Shown here: positions 14,902-23,613 of the stretch, piece by piece
How positions within the stretch are numbered: the first letter of the stretch is position 1
Layout of the letters: every line of letters begins with the position of its first letter
From: CANJIV01 sp046330225
Lineage (GTDB): Bacteria > Actinomycetota > Thermoleophilia > Solirubrobacterales > Solirubrobacteraceae
NCBI GenBank assembly: GCA_046330225.1
Contig: JAXLTD010000004.1
Span: forward strand, 310,001 to 374,000
DNA: 64,000 bases
Reading direction: 5' to 3'
Program-made: the position numbers and the translations under genes
The notes under the pieces: model-generated
What the model saw: the letters and a program-made list of their open reading frames with translations, nothing else
What the model was told of the DNA's origin: nothing
The model's database searches: none

Positions 14902-17900
14902 GTGGTGCTCCCGACCTCGCCGGCGCCCGCGTGCGGTCGCGGCAGGGCCCGTCCCGGCCCGGCTCCCGACGAGCCGCCTGCGGCGCGGCAGCCGGCCGGC
15001 CTGTCGCGCCGGTGGTCGGCGGCCTGGGCCGCCGCAGCGGCGGTGCTGGCGACGGCCACCGCAGTCATCCTCGTGCTCGGGGCCGGGAAGGGTCCGGCGT
15101 CCTGGGTGGTCTGCTTCGGCGCCATCGGCATCGCGTTCTGGGCGCTCGCGGCGGCGGTGCGCTTCAGCACCGGGGACCGGCGGCGCGGCTGGGCGCTGAC
15201 GGCGGCCGGACTCGCCTGTACGCTGGCCGGCGCGAGCCTCGACGCGTTCGCGGGCACCGCGATGGCCCCGAGCCTCGGGGACGTCGCGATCGACGCAGTG
15301 TGGCTGGCGGCGATGCCGCTCTTCATCGCCGGCATCGTCGTGGTCGACCGGGCGGCGCTGCGTGGCGCCGATGCGGGCCGCATCGTGGTCGACGTCCTCG
15401 TGGTGTCGATCGCCTCCGCGATCGTCCTGGAGTTCGTGGTCAAGACGTCCCCGGTCGTGGACGAGTCGGCGCTCGACCTCAACGTCCTGCACGGCGGGGT
15501 GACGGTCGGGGGCGCGGTGGCGGCCTGGCTCCTGATCCAGCCGGTGATCTTCGGGCGCGACCGCCTCCGGCTGACCCGGCTGCTCCTCATCGGCTTCTAC
15601 GTCGGGCTCGCCGCGGCGAACACCGCGTGGATGATGGTCGCGGGCTTCCCGCCCAACCCGTCGGTCTCGCTCTTGGCGCTCATGCTCGGCCTCGCGGCGA
15701 TGGCGGCGGCTGTCCGGCCGCCGCCGCCATCGCAGCCCCACCCGCCGCCCCGCGGGTTTGCGACCGCTGCCGACCTCGTCCCGTTCCTGCTGGCCGCGGG
15801 GATGGGCCTGGCTGTCGTGGTCACGGAGCTGTCGGGGCGCGCGTCAGCGCTGGTTCTCTTCGGCACGCTCGCGACCGTCGGGCTGCTCCTGGTCCGCCAG
15901 GGCCTGCTCATCCGCTCGAGCCGGCAGGCTCTGGCGGGCGCCGAGGCCCGGGCGCTGACTGACCCGCTGACGGGCCTCGGGAACGCTCGCGCGTTCAACG
16001 AGCGCCTGCGCATCGAGGTCGCCCGCTCGGCCCGGCACGAGATGCCCCTCGGGCTGCTCCTCATCGACGTGGACCACCTGAAGCTCGTGAACGACACGGC
16101 GGGCCACCCGGCCGGTGACCGCCTGCTCCGTCGCGTGGCCACGCAGATGCAGGAGCTCAGCCGCAGCGGCGACGTGTGCTGCCGGATCGGCGGCGACGAG
16201 TTCGCGCTCCTGGCTCCCGGATCCGACGTGGCCGCGGCCGAGGGGCTCGCCGAACGGATCCTCGCCGCCGTGGCCGAGCTCGACGCACAGGGAACCCTGC
16301 CGGAGCCGCCGTCGGTGTCGATCGGCGTCGCCGTCATGCCGGAGGACGGCGCCAACCGGACCGAGCTGCTCGACTTCGCTGACGCGTCCCTCTACGCGGC
16401 CAAGCGGAGCGGGCGGGGGCGCATCGGGCGCCACGACCCGGAGGCGACGCACGACCTCGAGCGCGAGCTCGAGCGGGCCCGCGCGGCCCTCCTGGCCCGC
16501 GAGTCGGACTTCCGGGCGGTCTTCGAAGCATCGCTCGACGCGATGCTCATCACCGACGACGCCGGCGTCGTGCTCGACGTCAACCGGGCGCTGACCGAGC
16601 TGGACGGGCGTACGCGCAGCGAGCTGCTCGGCCGCCGGCTCGAGGATCTCGCAGACCCGCGGGCACGTCCGGTGGTCGAATCCGGGCGCGCCGAGGTCAG
16701 CACGGGCCAGGGCGTCACGGGGGAGGTGGAGGTCGTCCTCGTCGCGAGCGGACGCCGCGTGACCCTCGAGTACGGGGCGACCCAGTTCGCGCCGGGCCGC
16801 CAGCTCATCGTGCTGCGCGACGTGACCGAGCGCCGGGCCGCAGAGGCCGAGCTGTCCCGCCGCGAGGCCGAGAACCGGGCTGTGCTGGAGGCACTCCCGG
16901 ATCTCATGCTCCGCTTCGATCGCGACGGCGTCGTGCGCGGGGTGGTGGCGACCGACCGGGAGTTTCCGCTCGCCCTCGATCCGCACGCCATGGCGGGGCG
17001 GTCGCTCCCCGAGCTCGGGGTCCCGGCGGACGAGGCGCGCCCCGTGCTCGACCAGGTGAACGCGACGCTCGACGGCGCCGAGCTGACCACTCGGGAGTAC
17101 CAGCTGGACTGGGCCGGCCGCCGCCGCCACTTCGAAGCTCGGATGGTGCCCTACGGTGAGCACGAGGCGTTGGCGCTCGTCCGGGAGATGACCGAGCGGC
17201 GCGAAGCCGAGCGGGCGCGGGCCGAAGCCGACGAGCGCTACCGCCTCGTCGTGGAGACCGCCAACGAGGGGCTCGTCCTCACCGACGGCGACAACTGCGT
17301 CGTCTTCGCGAACCAGCGCTTCGCCGAGATGCTCGAGTGGGTGCCCGAGGAGATCCCCGGCACGAACGTGATGGCGTTCGTGCATCCGGAGGAGCGCGCC
17401 CGTCACGAGCGGCGGCTGGATCTGGCGCGGTCGGCGATCACGCCGGGCCGGTTCGACCTGCGCCTCGTGACGAAGTCCGGCGCGCCGCTGTGGGTGCAGG
17501 TGTCAGCGACGCCGTTCGGCGACGAGTCCGGTGCCTACGCCGGTGGCCTGACGATGCTCACGGACATCTCCACACGCAAGGCGGCGGAGGAGCAGCTCCG
17601 GGAGTCCGAGCGGCGCTTCCGCGGCCTGGCCGACGCGGCGCCGATGATGGTCTGGACGTCCCAGGCGCCCGACGGCGGCCTGGACTTCGTCAATCAGCGG
17701 GCGGCGGACTTCACGGGACGGCCGCGCGAGGAGCACCGCGGCTACGGCTTCCTCGCCGCGGTCCATCCGGACGACCGGGCGAGCCTGATCGAGGCCACCC
17801 AGCAGGCGTGGCGAAGCGCCGCGCCGTTCGAGCTCGAGCACCGGATGCGCCGCTACGACGGCGCGCACCGCTGGGTGCTCACGAGCGCGAGCCCGCGCTT

Positions 17901-19725
17901 CGCCGCCGACGGCGAGCTCGTCGGCTACGTGGGTTCGGCCCTCGACATCACCGAGCGCCGGGCGGCGGAGGAGGAGCTGCGCACCTCCGAGCGCCAGTTC
18001 CGCGAGCTGGCCGACACGGCGCCCATGCTGGTCTGGGTCTCCGACGGCCCGGGCGGCGGGGTCTCCTTCCTCAATCGGTCGTGGCTGGACTTCACGGGGC
18101 GGTCGCCCGAGCAGGAGTTCGGCTTCGGCTGGCTCGAGGGCGTCCATCCGGACGACAAGCGCGAGCTGATCGGGACGGCGATCGGGGCCTGGGAGGCCGG
18201 CGTCCCCTTCGAGGTGGAGTACCGGCTGCGCCGCCAGGACGGCGAGTACCGTTGGATCCTGAGCAGCGGCCGGCCGCGCCGCGGCCCGGACGGCGAGCTG
18301 CTCGGCTACATCGGATCGTGCGCCGACATCACCGAGCGCCGGCGCTCGGAGGCCCGCCTCGCCCGCCTGGCGTACGCCGACGAGCTCACCGGCCTGCCGA
18401 ACCGCCGGCTGCTCGACGAGCGGCTCGCCGCGCTGACGGCGGGGCCCGGGCCGGCGCGCGCCACGGCGGTCCTCTACTGCGGCCTGGACCGCTTCAAGCT
18501 CATCAACGACGGGCTCGGCGGCACGGCAGCCGACGCGGTGCTGCGGGAGTTCGCCGACCGCATCGCCGCGGCGGCGCCCGAAACCGCGCTCGTCGTGCGC
18601 CACTCCGGGGACGAGTTCGTCGTGCTGCTGGACGACCTCGAGCCGGCGGCCGCCGAGGCCCGCGCCCTGGCCGTGGCCGACGGCCTGCACGCGGCGCTCG
18701 CCCAGCCGCTCGTGGCCGGCGGCGAGGAGATCCTGCTCAGCATGACCGTCGGCGCCAGCGTGTGCCCGGGCGACGCTGCCAACCCCAGCCAGCTCGTGGC
18801 CCACGCCGACGGCGCGATGTCGGACGCGAAGCGGTCGGCGCCCGGCGGCACCCGGCTCGCCCGCTCGCCGGCGCGTGGCGCGTCGTCCACCCTGTCGGAG
18901 GCGGCGCGGCTGCGCCGGGCGATCGAGGGCAACGAGCTCGTCCTGCACTACCAGCCGATCGTCAATCTCGTGACCGCTTGGGCGGAGCTCCAGGCGACCG
19001 GCGCGCTTCAGCTCGGCTCGCACGTGCGCGGCGTCGAGGCCCTCGTTCGCTGGCAGGAGCCCGGCGGCCGGCTGCGCATGCCTGACGACTTCATCCCGCT
19101 CGCTGAGCGGACGGGCCTCATCGGGGCGCTGGGGGACTGGGTCGTCCACGCGGCGGTCGGGCAGCAGGAGGCGTGGCTGCAGCGCGACATCTCCACGATG
19201 GTCGGCTTCAACCTCTCCCCGATTCAGCTGCACGATCCGGGGCTCGTGGCCCGGGTCCTCACCGCCGCGAGCCGCCTGGGCGACGGGGCCTCGGGCCTCG
19301 CGATGGAGATGACCGAGAGCGTCGCGATGGCGGATCTCGAACTGAGCCGCCAGGTCATGGCCGACCTGCGGCGAGCGGGAATCGAGATCGCCATCGACGA
19401 TTTCGGCACCGGCTACTCGACGCTCGGGCGGCTGCGCGACCTCGAAGTCGACTACCTCAAGATCGACGGGTCGTTCCTGGCCGGCGTGCCGGACAGCCCG
19501 ATCGCCAGCGGCCTGCTGCGCGGCATCGTCCAGCTCGCGGCGGGGGCCGGAATGCGCCCGATCGCCGAGGGGATCGAGACCCGCGCGCAGTGGCGGTTCC
19601 TCGTCGAGCACGGCTGCCGCCGCGGGCAGGGCTTCTTCTTCTGCGGGCCGGTGCCCGCGGACGAGATGTCGGAGATCCTTGCCGGCCAGCCGGTGCAGAT
19701 CGACTTCGGCGCGACCGACGAGTGA
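14902..19725 (+). CDS. Membrane GGDEF-PAS-GGDEF-EAL cyclic di-GMP signalling protein
   Basis: A 1607-residue c-di-GMP enzyme. Residues about 35-330 hold roughly eight membrane helices, a sensory module. A first GGDEF domain follows (DPLTGLGNARAF at 354, intact RIGGDEF with GGDEF 430-434). Then come five PAS-like domains starting near 536, 658, 779, 905 and 1032; the last two are close copies (LADAAPMMVW, LADTAPMLVW). A second GGDEF from about 1160 has SGDEF (1235-1239), and an EAL domain from about 1333 carries EAL 1379-1381 and the later DFGTGYSTL and KIDGSF. The first GGDEF could be a cyclase and the EAL a phosphodiesterase. GTG 14902 was chosen because TACGGT lies 6 bases before it. Confidence 0.9.
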   Translation: MVLPTSPAPACGRGRARPGPAPDEPPAARQPAGLSRRWSAAWAAAAAVLATATAVILVLGAGKGPASWVVCFGAIGIAFWALAAAVRFSTGDRRRGWALTAAGLACTLAGASLDAFAGTAMAPSLGDVAIDAVWLAAMPLFIAGIVVVDRAALRGADAGRIVVDVLVVSIASAIVLEFVVKTSPVVDESALDLNVLHGGVTVGGAVAAWLLIQPVIFGRDRLRLTRLLLIGFYVGLAAANTAWMMVAGFPPNPSVSLLALMLGLAAMAAAVRPPPPSQPHPPPRGFATAADLVPFLLAAGMGLAVVVTELSGRASALVLFGTLATVGLLLVRQGLLIRSSRQALAGAEARALTDPLTGLGNARAFNERLRIEVARSARHEMPLGLLLIDVDHLKLVNDTAGHPAGDRLLRRVATQMQELSRSGDVCCRIGGDEFALLAPGSDVAAAEGLAERILAAVAELDAQGTLPEPPSVSIGVAVMPEDGANRTELLDFADASLYAAKRSGRGRIGRHDPEATHDLERELERARAALLARESDFRAVFEASLDAMLITDDAGVVLDVNRALTELDGRTRSELLGRRLEDLADPRARPVVESGRAEVSTGQGVTGEVEVVLVASGRRVTLEYGATQFAPGRQLIVLRDVTERRAAEAELSRREAENRAVLEALPDLMLRFDRDGVVRGVVATDREFPLALDPHAMAGRSLPELGVPADEARPVLDQVNATLDGAELTTREYQLDWAGRRRHFEARMVPYGEHEALALVREMTERREAERARAEADERYRLVVETANEGLVLTDGDNCVVFANQRFAEMLEWVPEEIPGTNVMAFVHPEERARHERRLDLARSAITPGRFDLRLVTKSGAPLWVQVSATPFGDESGAYAGGLTMLTDISTRKAAEEQLRESERRFRGLADAAPMMVWTSQAPDGGLDFVNQRAADFTGRPREEHRGYGFLAAVHPDDRASLIEATQQAWRSAAPFELEHRMRRYDGAHRWVLTSASPRFAADGELVGYVGSALDITERRAAEEELRTSERQFRELADTAPMLVWVSDGPGGGVSFLNRSWLDFTGRSPEQEFGFGWLEGVHPDDKRELIGTAIGAWEAGVPFEVEYRLRRQDGEYRWILSSGRPRRGPDGELLGYIGSCADITERRRSEARLARLAYADELTGLPNRRLLDERLAALTAGPGPARATAVLYCGLDRFKLINDGLGGTAADAVLREFADRIAAAAPETALVVRHSGDEFVVLLDDLEPAAAEARALAVADGLHAALAQPLVAGGEEILLSMTVGASVCPGDAANPSQLVAHADGAMSDAKRSAPGGTRLARSPARGASSTLSEAARLRRAIEGNELVLHYQPIVNLVTAWAELQATGALQLGSHVRGVEALVRWQEPGGRLRMPDDFIPLAERTGLIGALGDWVVHAAVGQQEAWLQRDISTMVGFNLSPIQLHDPGLVARVLTAASRLGDGASGLAMEMTESVAMADLELSRQVMADLRRAGIEIAIDDFGTGYSTLGRLRDLEVDYLKIDGSFLAGVPDSPIASGLLRGIVQLAAGAGMRPIAEGIETRAQWRFLVEHGCRRGQGFFFCGPVPADEMSEILAGQPVQIDFGATDE

Positions 19726-19731
19726 GCCCGC

Positions 19732-19761
19732 GGCCCGGCGGCGGCCATCCGCCGCCGGGCC
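19732..19761. terminator. 13-bp perfect hairpin between convergent genes
   Basis: GGCCCGGCGGCGG (19732-19744) pairs perfectly with 19749-19761 around a CCAT tetraloop. It begins 7 bases after the stop of the c-di-GMP gene and ends 16 bases before the stop of the convergent secreted-protein gene. There is no U-tract on either side. Position and stem strength fit a bidirectional terminator. Confidence 0.7.
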
Positions 19762-19776
19762 GTCGAGCGGGTGCGG

Positions 19777-20451
19777 CTACGGCAGGAGGCAGGCCACCTG
19801 GACGGTGAACACGCGGGAGGCCGCGACGGCGCTCGAGCCGCGCGCGGTCGCGCCGGTCGGCGTCCCGTTCGACGCCGTGATGAACTGCGCAAAGACCGTG
19901 TTGAGGTCGTCGTTGATGCCGCCGTTCCAGATCGTCCCGATCCCCGTCGCCTGCTCGCCGGAGCGGCAGCGGGCGGTGACCGTGCCGGTCACGACGCGGC
20001 CGTTGGACCCGCCGCGGATCGTCACCGACGCGCTGCGGATGACGTAGCCGCGCAGCGCGCGGGCGCCGACCTGGCCGGTGCCGATCTTGGCGTTGCTGAC
20101 CGAGCCGGTGGCGAGCTTGGCGTTCGTCACCGCGCGGTTGCGGATGGTGCCCGTCGTGACCGCGCCGACCTGCAGGTCGCCCGGCTGGATCGAGTTGTTC
20201 AGGATCTCGGGCGAGCCGACCGAGCCCGCCTGCATGGCGCGCTTGCTGACCGAGTCGGTGGCGAGCTTGCTCGACGTGATGGCGCCATCACGGATCTTCG
20301 GGGCGATCACGGCGCCCGTCTTGAGCTGCAGCGTGCCGACGCTGTTGACGGGGACGCCGGCCGCATAGGCGGCGCCGCCGAGGGAGATGAACAGCGCCAG
20401 CAGCGAGAAGCAGGTGGCGGCAGAGGGACGGCGGGACAGGATGCGACGCAC
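19777..20451 (-). CDS. Secreted repeat protein (KIRDGAITSSKLA style)
   Basis: A 224-residue exported protein with an N-terminal signal segment (CFSLLALFISLGGAAYAA, about residues 14-31). The middle consists of short imperfect repeats of the form GAV..KIRDGAITSSKLA, SVSNAKIGTGQV, NNSIQPGDLQVGAV, which suggest a repetitive beta or coiled-coil fibre. The C-terminal 90 residues look like a globular beta domain (SVTIRGGSNGRVVTGTVTARC). Proteins with this N-terminus and repeat style are common and uncharacterised in Solirubrobacterales. Start GTG 20451 has AAGGAG 9 bases upstream, a good Shine-Dalgarno site. Function unknown; a surface or matrix role is a guess. Confidence 0.75.
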   Translation of the reverse strand: MRRILSRRPSAATCFSLLALFISLGGAAYAAGVPVNSVGTLQLKTGAVIAPKIRDGAITSSKLATDSVSKRAMQAGSVGSPEILNNSIQPGDLQVGAVTTGTIRNRAVTNAKLATGSVSNAKIGTGQVGARALRGYVIRSASVTIRGGSNGRVVTGTVTARCRSGEQATGIGTIWNGGINDDLNTVFAQFITASNGTPTGATARGSSAVAASRVFTVQVACLLP

Positions 20452-20633
20452 GGGCAGGGACTCCTTGGACGTTGGATGGAGGACCGGTCGACGGACTTCG
20501 CCGCTCCGGGGCGGATGCCTGCCTTGCGAGGGCAGGCCATCCGGGTCTTCGGCGGGCAGAACCTACGCTTGAAGGTGCCGCCGTGCGCCGGTTGCTGGCA
20601 TGCTGCGCGGGCGGGGGCGAGGAGGGCACGCCG

Positions 20634-22034
20634 ATGGGAACGCGACACGCAATGGGCAGCGCCGATGCGGCGTGGCTCCACATGGACCGTCCGACCAACC
20701 TCATGGTCATCAACGGGGTCATGTGGTTCGACGAGCCGCTGGACTGGGACCGGGTCCGCACGGTGATCGGCGAGCGGCTCGTGGCGCCGTTCCCGCGGTT
20801 TCGCCAGCGGGTGGCCGAGGCGCGCCTCGGCGTCGGCGGGCCGCAGTGGGAGGACGACCCGGGCTTCGACCTCGACCTGCACCTGCACCGCGTCGCGCTG
20901 CCGGCCCCCGGCGGACCCGCGGAGCTCAAGGCCTTCGTGGCCGACCGCATGGTCGTGCCGCTGGACCGCTCGCGGGCGCTGTGGGAGTTCCACTTCGTCG
21001 AGGGCTACGGCGCCGGCAGCGCGATCCTGGCGCGGATCCACCACTGCATCGCCGACGGCATGGCGCTTGCCCGGGTCCTGCTGTCGCTGACCGACGAGGA
21101 GGCCGACGCCGGGCTCGCCCCGCCGCCTGCTGAGGCCGAGCATCACGGCGGACCGCTCGACGCCCTCCTGCGCCCCGCGGCCGCCGCGGCCGGCTTCGCG
21201 CGCGGGCTGGCCGGCGCGGCCTGGCACGAGGGGACCGCGCTCATCGCGCACCCCGAGCGGACCGTCGACCTCGCCGCGGCGGCGCGCGACGACGCCCGGG
21301 CCCTGGCCAAGGTGCTGCTCGCGCGGCCGGACGCCGACACCGTCTTGCGCGGCGAACTCGGGGTCGCCGAGCGGGTCGCCTGGACCTCCCCGCTGCCGCT
21401 CGACGACATCAAGGCGCTGGCGCACCGGCACGGGGCGACGGTCAACGACGTGCTGGTGGCGGCGATGACCGGGGCGCTGCGCTCCTACCTCGACGGCCGG
21501 GACAGCCTCGTCGAGGAGATCCGGGCGGTGGTGCCGTTCAACCTGCGCCCGCTCGACCAGCCGCTTCCGCGCGACCTCGGCAACCGGTTCGGGCTCGTCA
21601 CCCTCCCGCTGCCGGTCGGGCTCGACACCCCGGCGGCGCGGCTCGAGGCCGTCATGGCCCGGATGGCGGACATCAAGCGCTCGCCCGAAGGGCCGGTCGC
21701 CTACGCCGTGCTGAGCGCGATCGGCGTCACGCCGGTCCAGGTCGAGCACGCCCTCGTCGACCTGTTCAGCGCGAACGGGAGCACGGTGCTCACGAACGTG
21801 CCGGGCCCGCGCCAGACCGTCTACCTGGCCGGCTCGCCCGTGCGCGGCGTGCTCGTGTGGGCCCCGGTGTCCGGCAGCATGGCGATGAGCATCTCGATCC
21901 TCAGCTATGCCGGCGCCGTGACGGCGGGCGTGATGTCGGATGCCGGGCTGGTCCCCGATCCGGAGGCGATCGTCGAGGCGTTCGGGAAGGAGCTCCGGGC
22001 GCTGGAGGCACTGCCGGCGCCGGACGCAGCGTGA
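20634..22034 (+). CDS. Wax ester synthase/diacylglycerol acyltransferase (WS/DGAT)
   Basis: A 466-residue acyltransferase making wax esters or triacylglycerol from acyl-CoA and an alcohol or diacylglycerol, typical of lipid-storing actinobacteria. The catalytic HHCIADG (HHxxxDG) is at residues 136-142, and the C-terminal VPFNLRP, GNRFGLV, NVPGPRQTVYLAG and ISILSYAG motifs are all standard. Length fits the family (450-470). Start ATG 20634 has GGAGG about 8 bases upstream; the N-terminus MGTRHAMGSADAAWLHMD places the conserved D-x-x-WL at the usual site. A possible -10 TACGCT lies at 20562-20567, so the leader is about 60 bases. It is divergent from the secreted repeat protein. Confidence 0.93.
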   Translation: MGTRHAMGSADAAWLHMDRPTNLMVINGVMWFDEPLDWDRVRTVIGERLVAPFPRFRQRVAEARLGVGGPQWEDDPGFDLDLHLHRVALPAPGGPAELKAFVADRMVVPLDRSRALWEFHFVEGYGAGSAILARIHHCIADGMALARVLLSLTDEEADAGLAPPPAEAEHHGGPLDALLRPAAAAAGFARGLAGAAWHEGTALIAHPERTVDLAAAARDDARALAKVLLARPDADTVLRGELGVAERVAWTSPLPLDDIKALAHRHGATVNDVLVAAMTGALRSYLDGRDSLVEEIRAVVPFNLRPLDQPLPRDLGNRFGLVTLPLPVGLDTPAARLEAVMARMADIKRSPEGPVAYAVLSAIGVTPVQVEHALVDLFSANGSTVLTNVPGPRQTVYLAGSPVRGVLVWAPVSGSMAMSISILSYAGAVTAGVMSDAGLVPDPEAIVEAFGKELRALEALPAPDAA

Positions 22035-22074
22035 CGCCCGCGCCCCGGCCAGTGAGGCGGCCGGGGAGCGGGCG
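22035..22074. terminator. Long hairpin between convergent genes
   Basis: CGCCCGC (22035-22041) and CCCCGGCC (22043-22050) pair with GGCCGGGG (22059-22066) and GCGGGCG (22068-22074), interrupted by one G/A mismatch, with an 8-base loop. It starts at the base after the acyltransferase stop and ends 8 bases before the stop of the convergent propeller gene. No U-tract. Confidence 0.7.
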
Positions 22075-22082
22075 GGCGTTGC

Positions 22083-23474
22083 CTAACGCGACGGCAGGAC
22101 CTTGAACGTCGCGGAGCGCAGGGCCGAGACGTTGCCGGCGGCGTCCTTCGCGCTCAGCGTCACGCGGTAGCTGCCGGCCGGCAGCTTGGCCTTGCCGAAC
22201 TTCGCGTTGAACGCCAGGCGGTTGGCGCCGGCCGTGCCCGCGACGGTGCGCGAGCGGACCGTCGCGTAGCGGACGCAGGACTTCGCGCGGCGCAGCGCCC
22301 GGGTCGGCTTGACGCAGCCGGTGCCCTTGCGCTTGCCGGCCGCCGCCCGCTGAAAGCGCAGGGTCACGGTCGCGGCCTCGGACAGGGTGAACCGGATCGA
22401 CCGGGCCTGGCCGGCCCGCAGCGACGCCGCGGACAGCGACGCGGCCGAGATGACCGGCTTGGCGGTGTCCTTCGTGCCGGCCGGCTCGATGCCGCTGATG
22501 CGGACGATCTTGCCCTTCGTCTCGTCGCCGGGCAGTTCGATCCCGGCCCACACGGTCCGGTTCGGGCCCGCGGTGATGTACCGGGGGTGGTAGAGCGCGG
22601 GCAGTCCGGCGATCGGGAACCGGGTCGTGGCCCCCGCCGGCGTCACGCGGGTGACCGCATCGGCGTTGAACTGGGCGACCCAGTAGTTGCCGTCGGCCCC
22701 GGAAGCGATCCCGAACGGATCGGTCTGCGGCAGCTGCGTCTTCGCCGGCGCGGGCACGCCGGGCGTGATGCGCCCGATCTCCTGCGGGTTGGCGGTCGGA
22801 TCGGAGTAGAGCATCTGCCCGCCCGGCCCCGCACCGACTTCCTGCGGGCCGTCGGTCGTCGCGTAGGACGTCACCTTCGCGCCGTTCTGGTCGGCGGCGA
22901 CGATCTGCTTGCCGGCGAAGTCGGCGATGTAGATCAGCCCCGTGCTCGAGACGGCGGCGCCGCGGGCGCCCTGCAGCCCGGTCGGCGTCGTCGACGTCGC
23001 GGTGTTCGGGTCGGCCAGCGGGATCTTCACGAGCTTGTCGTTGCTCGCAGCGAACAGGAACTGGCCGCTGCTGACGAGCGTGCGCGGGTCGGTGATGTCG
23101 GAGATCTTGCCGCCGGTGAACGTCGTCGCCTTGGCGGGATCGCCAGGCGCCCACTTCACGACGACCTTGTTCCCGATTGCGTAGAGGTTCCCGTCGGGGG
23201 CGGCGGTGATCCCGACCAGGCCGGTGACGTCGCCGGCGGCGGCGCCGAGCTCGAGGCCGGTGGCCGCGCCGGCGGGCGTCACCCGGGCCACGTCGCCGCC
23301 GGCGCCGAGGGTCACCCACACGTTGCCGTCGGGGCCGGCTGCCAGGCGCTTCGGGGCGCCGGGAAGGTCGAACGTGCCGTTGACCGCCGGAGCGGCGGAT
23401 GCCGCGGCCGGCAGCGACGCGAGCGCCGCGAAGGCCGAGCCAGCGGCGAGGAAGGTGCGGATGCTGCGGTTCAT
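22083..23474 (-). CDS. Secreted NHL/virginiamycin-lyase-like beta-propeller protein, copy 1
   Basis: A 463-residue exported protein. The signal peptide is residues 1-28 (TFLAAGSAFAALASLPAAASA). About seven blades follow, each with a PDGNVWV-like core (AAGPDGNVWVTLG, AAPDGNLYAIGN, GADGNYWVAQFN, AGPNRTVWAGIE), the pattern of NHL or streptogramin-lyase propellers. From about residue 345 there is a C-terminal domain with AKPVISAASL, LSEAATVTLRFQR and LSAKDAAGNVSALRSATFKV, a fibronectin/Ig-like fold common in this order. Lyase activity is not implied; catalytic residues cannot be assigned. ATG 23474 has AGGAGA 8 bases upstream. It is a close paralogue of the next gene on the same strand. Confidence 0.78.
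   Translation of the reverse strand: MNRSIRTFLAAGSAFAALASLPAAASAAPAVNGTFDLPGAPKRLAAGPDGNVWVTLGAGGDVARVTPAGAATGLELGAAAGDVTGLVGITAAPDGNLYAIGNKVVVKWAPGDPAKATTFTGGKISDITDPRTLVSSGQFLFAASNDKLVKIPLADPNTATSTTPTGLQGARGAAVSSTGLIYIADFAGKQIVAADQNGAKVTSYATTDGPQEVGAGPGGQMLYSDPTANPQEIGRITPGVPAPAKTQLPQTDPFGIASGADGNYWVAQFNADAVTRVTPAGATTRFPIAGLPALYHPRYITAGPNRTVWAGIELPGDETKGKIVRISGIEPAGTKDTAKPVISAASLSAASLRAGQARSIRFTLSEAATVTLRFQRAAAGKRKGTGCVKPTRALRRAKSCVRYATVRSRTVAGTAGANRLAFNAKFGKAKLPAGSYRVTLSAKDAAGNVSALRSATFKVLPSR
22098..22398. repeat. Duplicated segment A, C-terminal coding block of propeller copy 1
   Basis: This stretch and 23635-23935 match base for base over most of their length at a constant offset of 1537 with no indel seen. 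It encodes the Ig-like C-terminal domain. The similarity continues more weakly upstream through both genes, showing a tandem gene duplication. Confidence 0.8.
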
Positions 23475-23531
23475 GGTCTGGTCTCCTGAACGAGAAAGGT
23501 GCGGTGGTCAGACCGTACGGCCGCTGTCCCA

Positions 23532-23548
23532 GCCGAACTGGCACCACT
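23532..23548 (-). promoter_or_regulatory. 17-base conserved box upstream of propeller copy 1
   Basis: The sequence GCCGAACTGGCACCACT (given on the + strand) is found identically at 25101-25117 upstream of copy 2. Here it begins 58 bases before the start codon, at copy 2 60 bases. It precedes the likely -10 (TACGGT on the minus strand), so it could be a -35 region or operator. Confidence 0.5.
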
Positions 23549-23580
23549 GTGGCAGCCCGAGTGTCACGGGCGCGACAGTT

Positions 23581-23602
23581 CCCGGCCGCCGGAGCGGCCG
23601 GG
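23581..23602 (-). terminator. 9-bp hairpin after propeller copy 2
   Basis: CCCGGCCGC (23581-23589) pairs perfectly with GCGGCCGGG (23594-23602) around a CGGA loop. It lies 12 bases beyond the stop of propeller copy 2 and upstream of the promoter of copy 1, so the two paralogues are probably transcribed separately. No U-tract. Confidence 0.6.
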
Positions 23603-23613
23603 ATCGGGCGCGG

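Noticed and set aside
12408..15590. Minus-strand open frame of 1060 codons across the P-type ATPase gene
   Set aside because: Low-complexity composition, no recognisable motif, and complete overlap with a motif-rich ATPase on the other strand.
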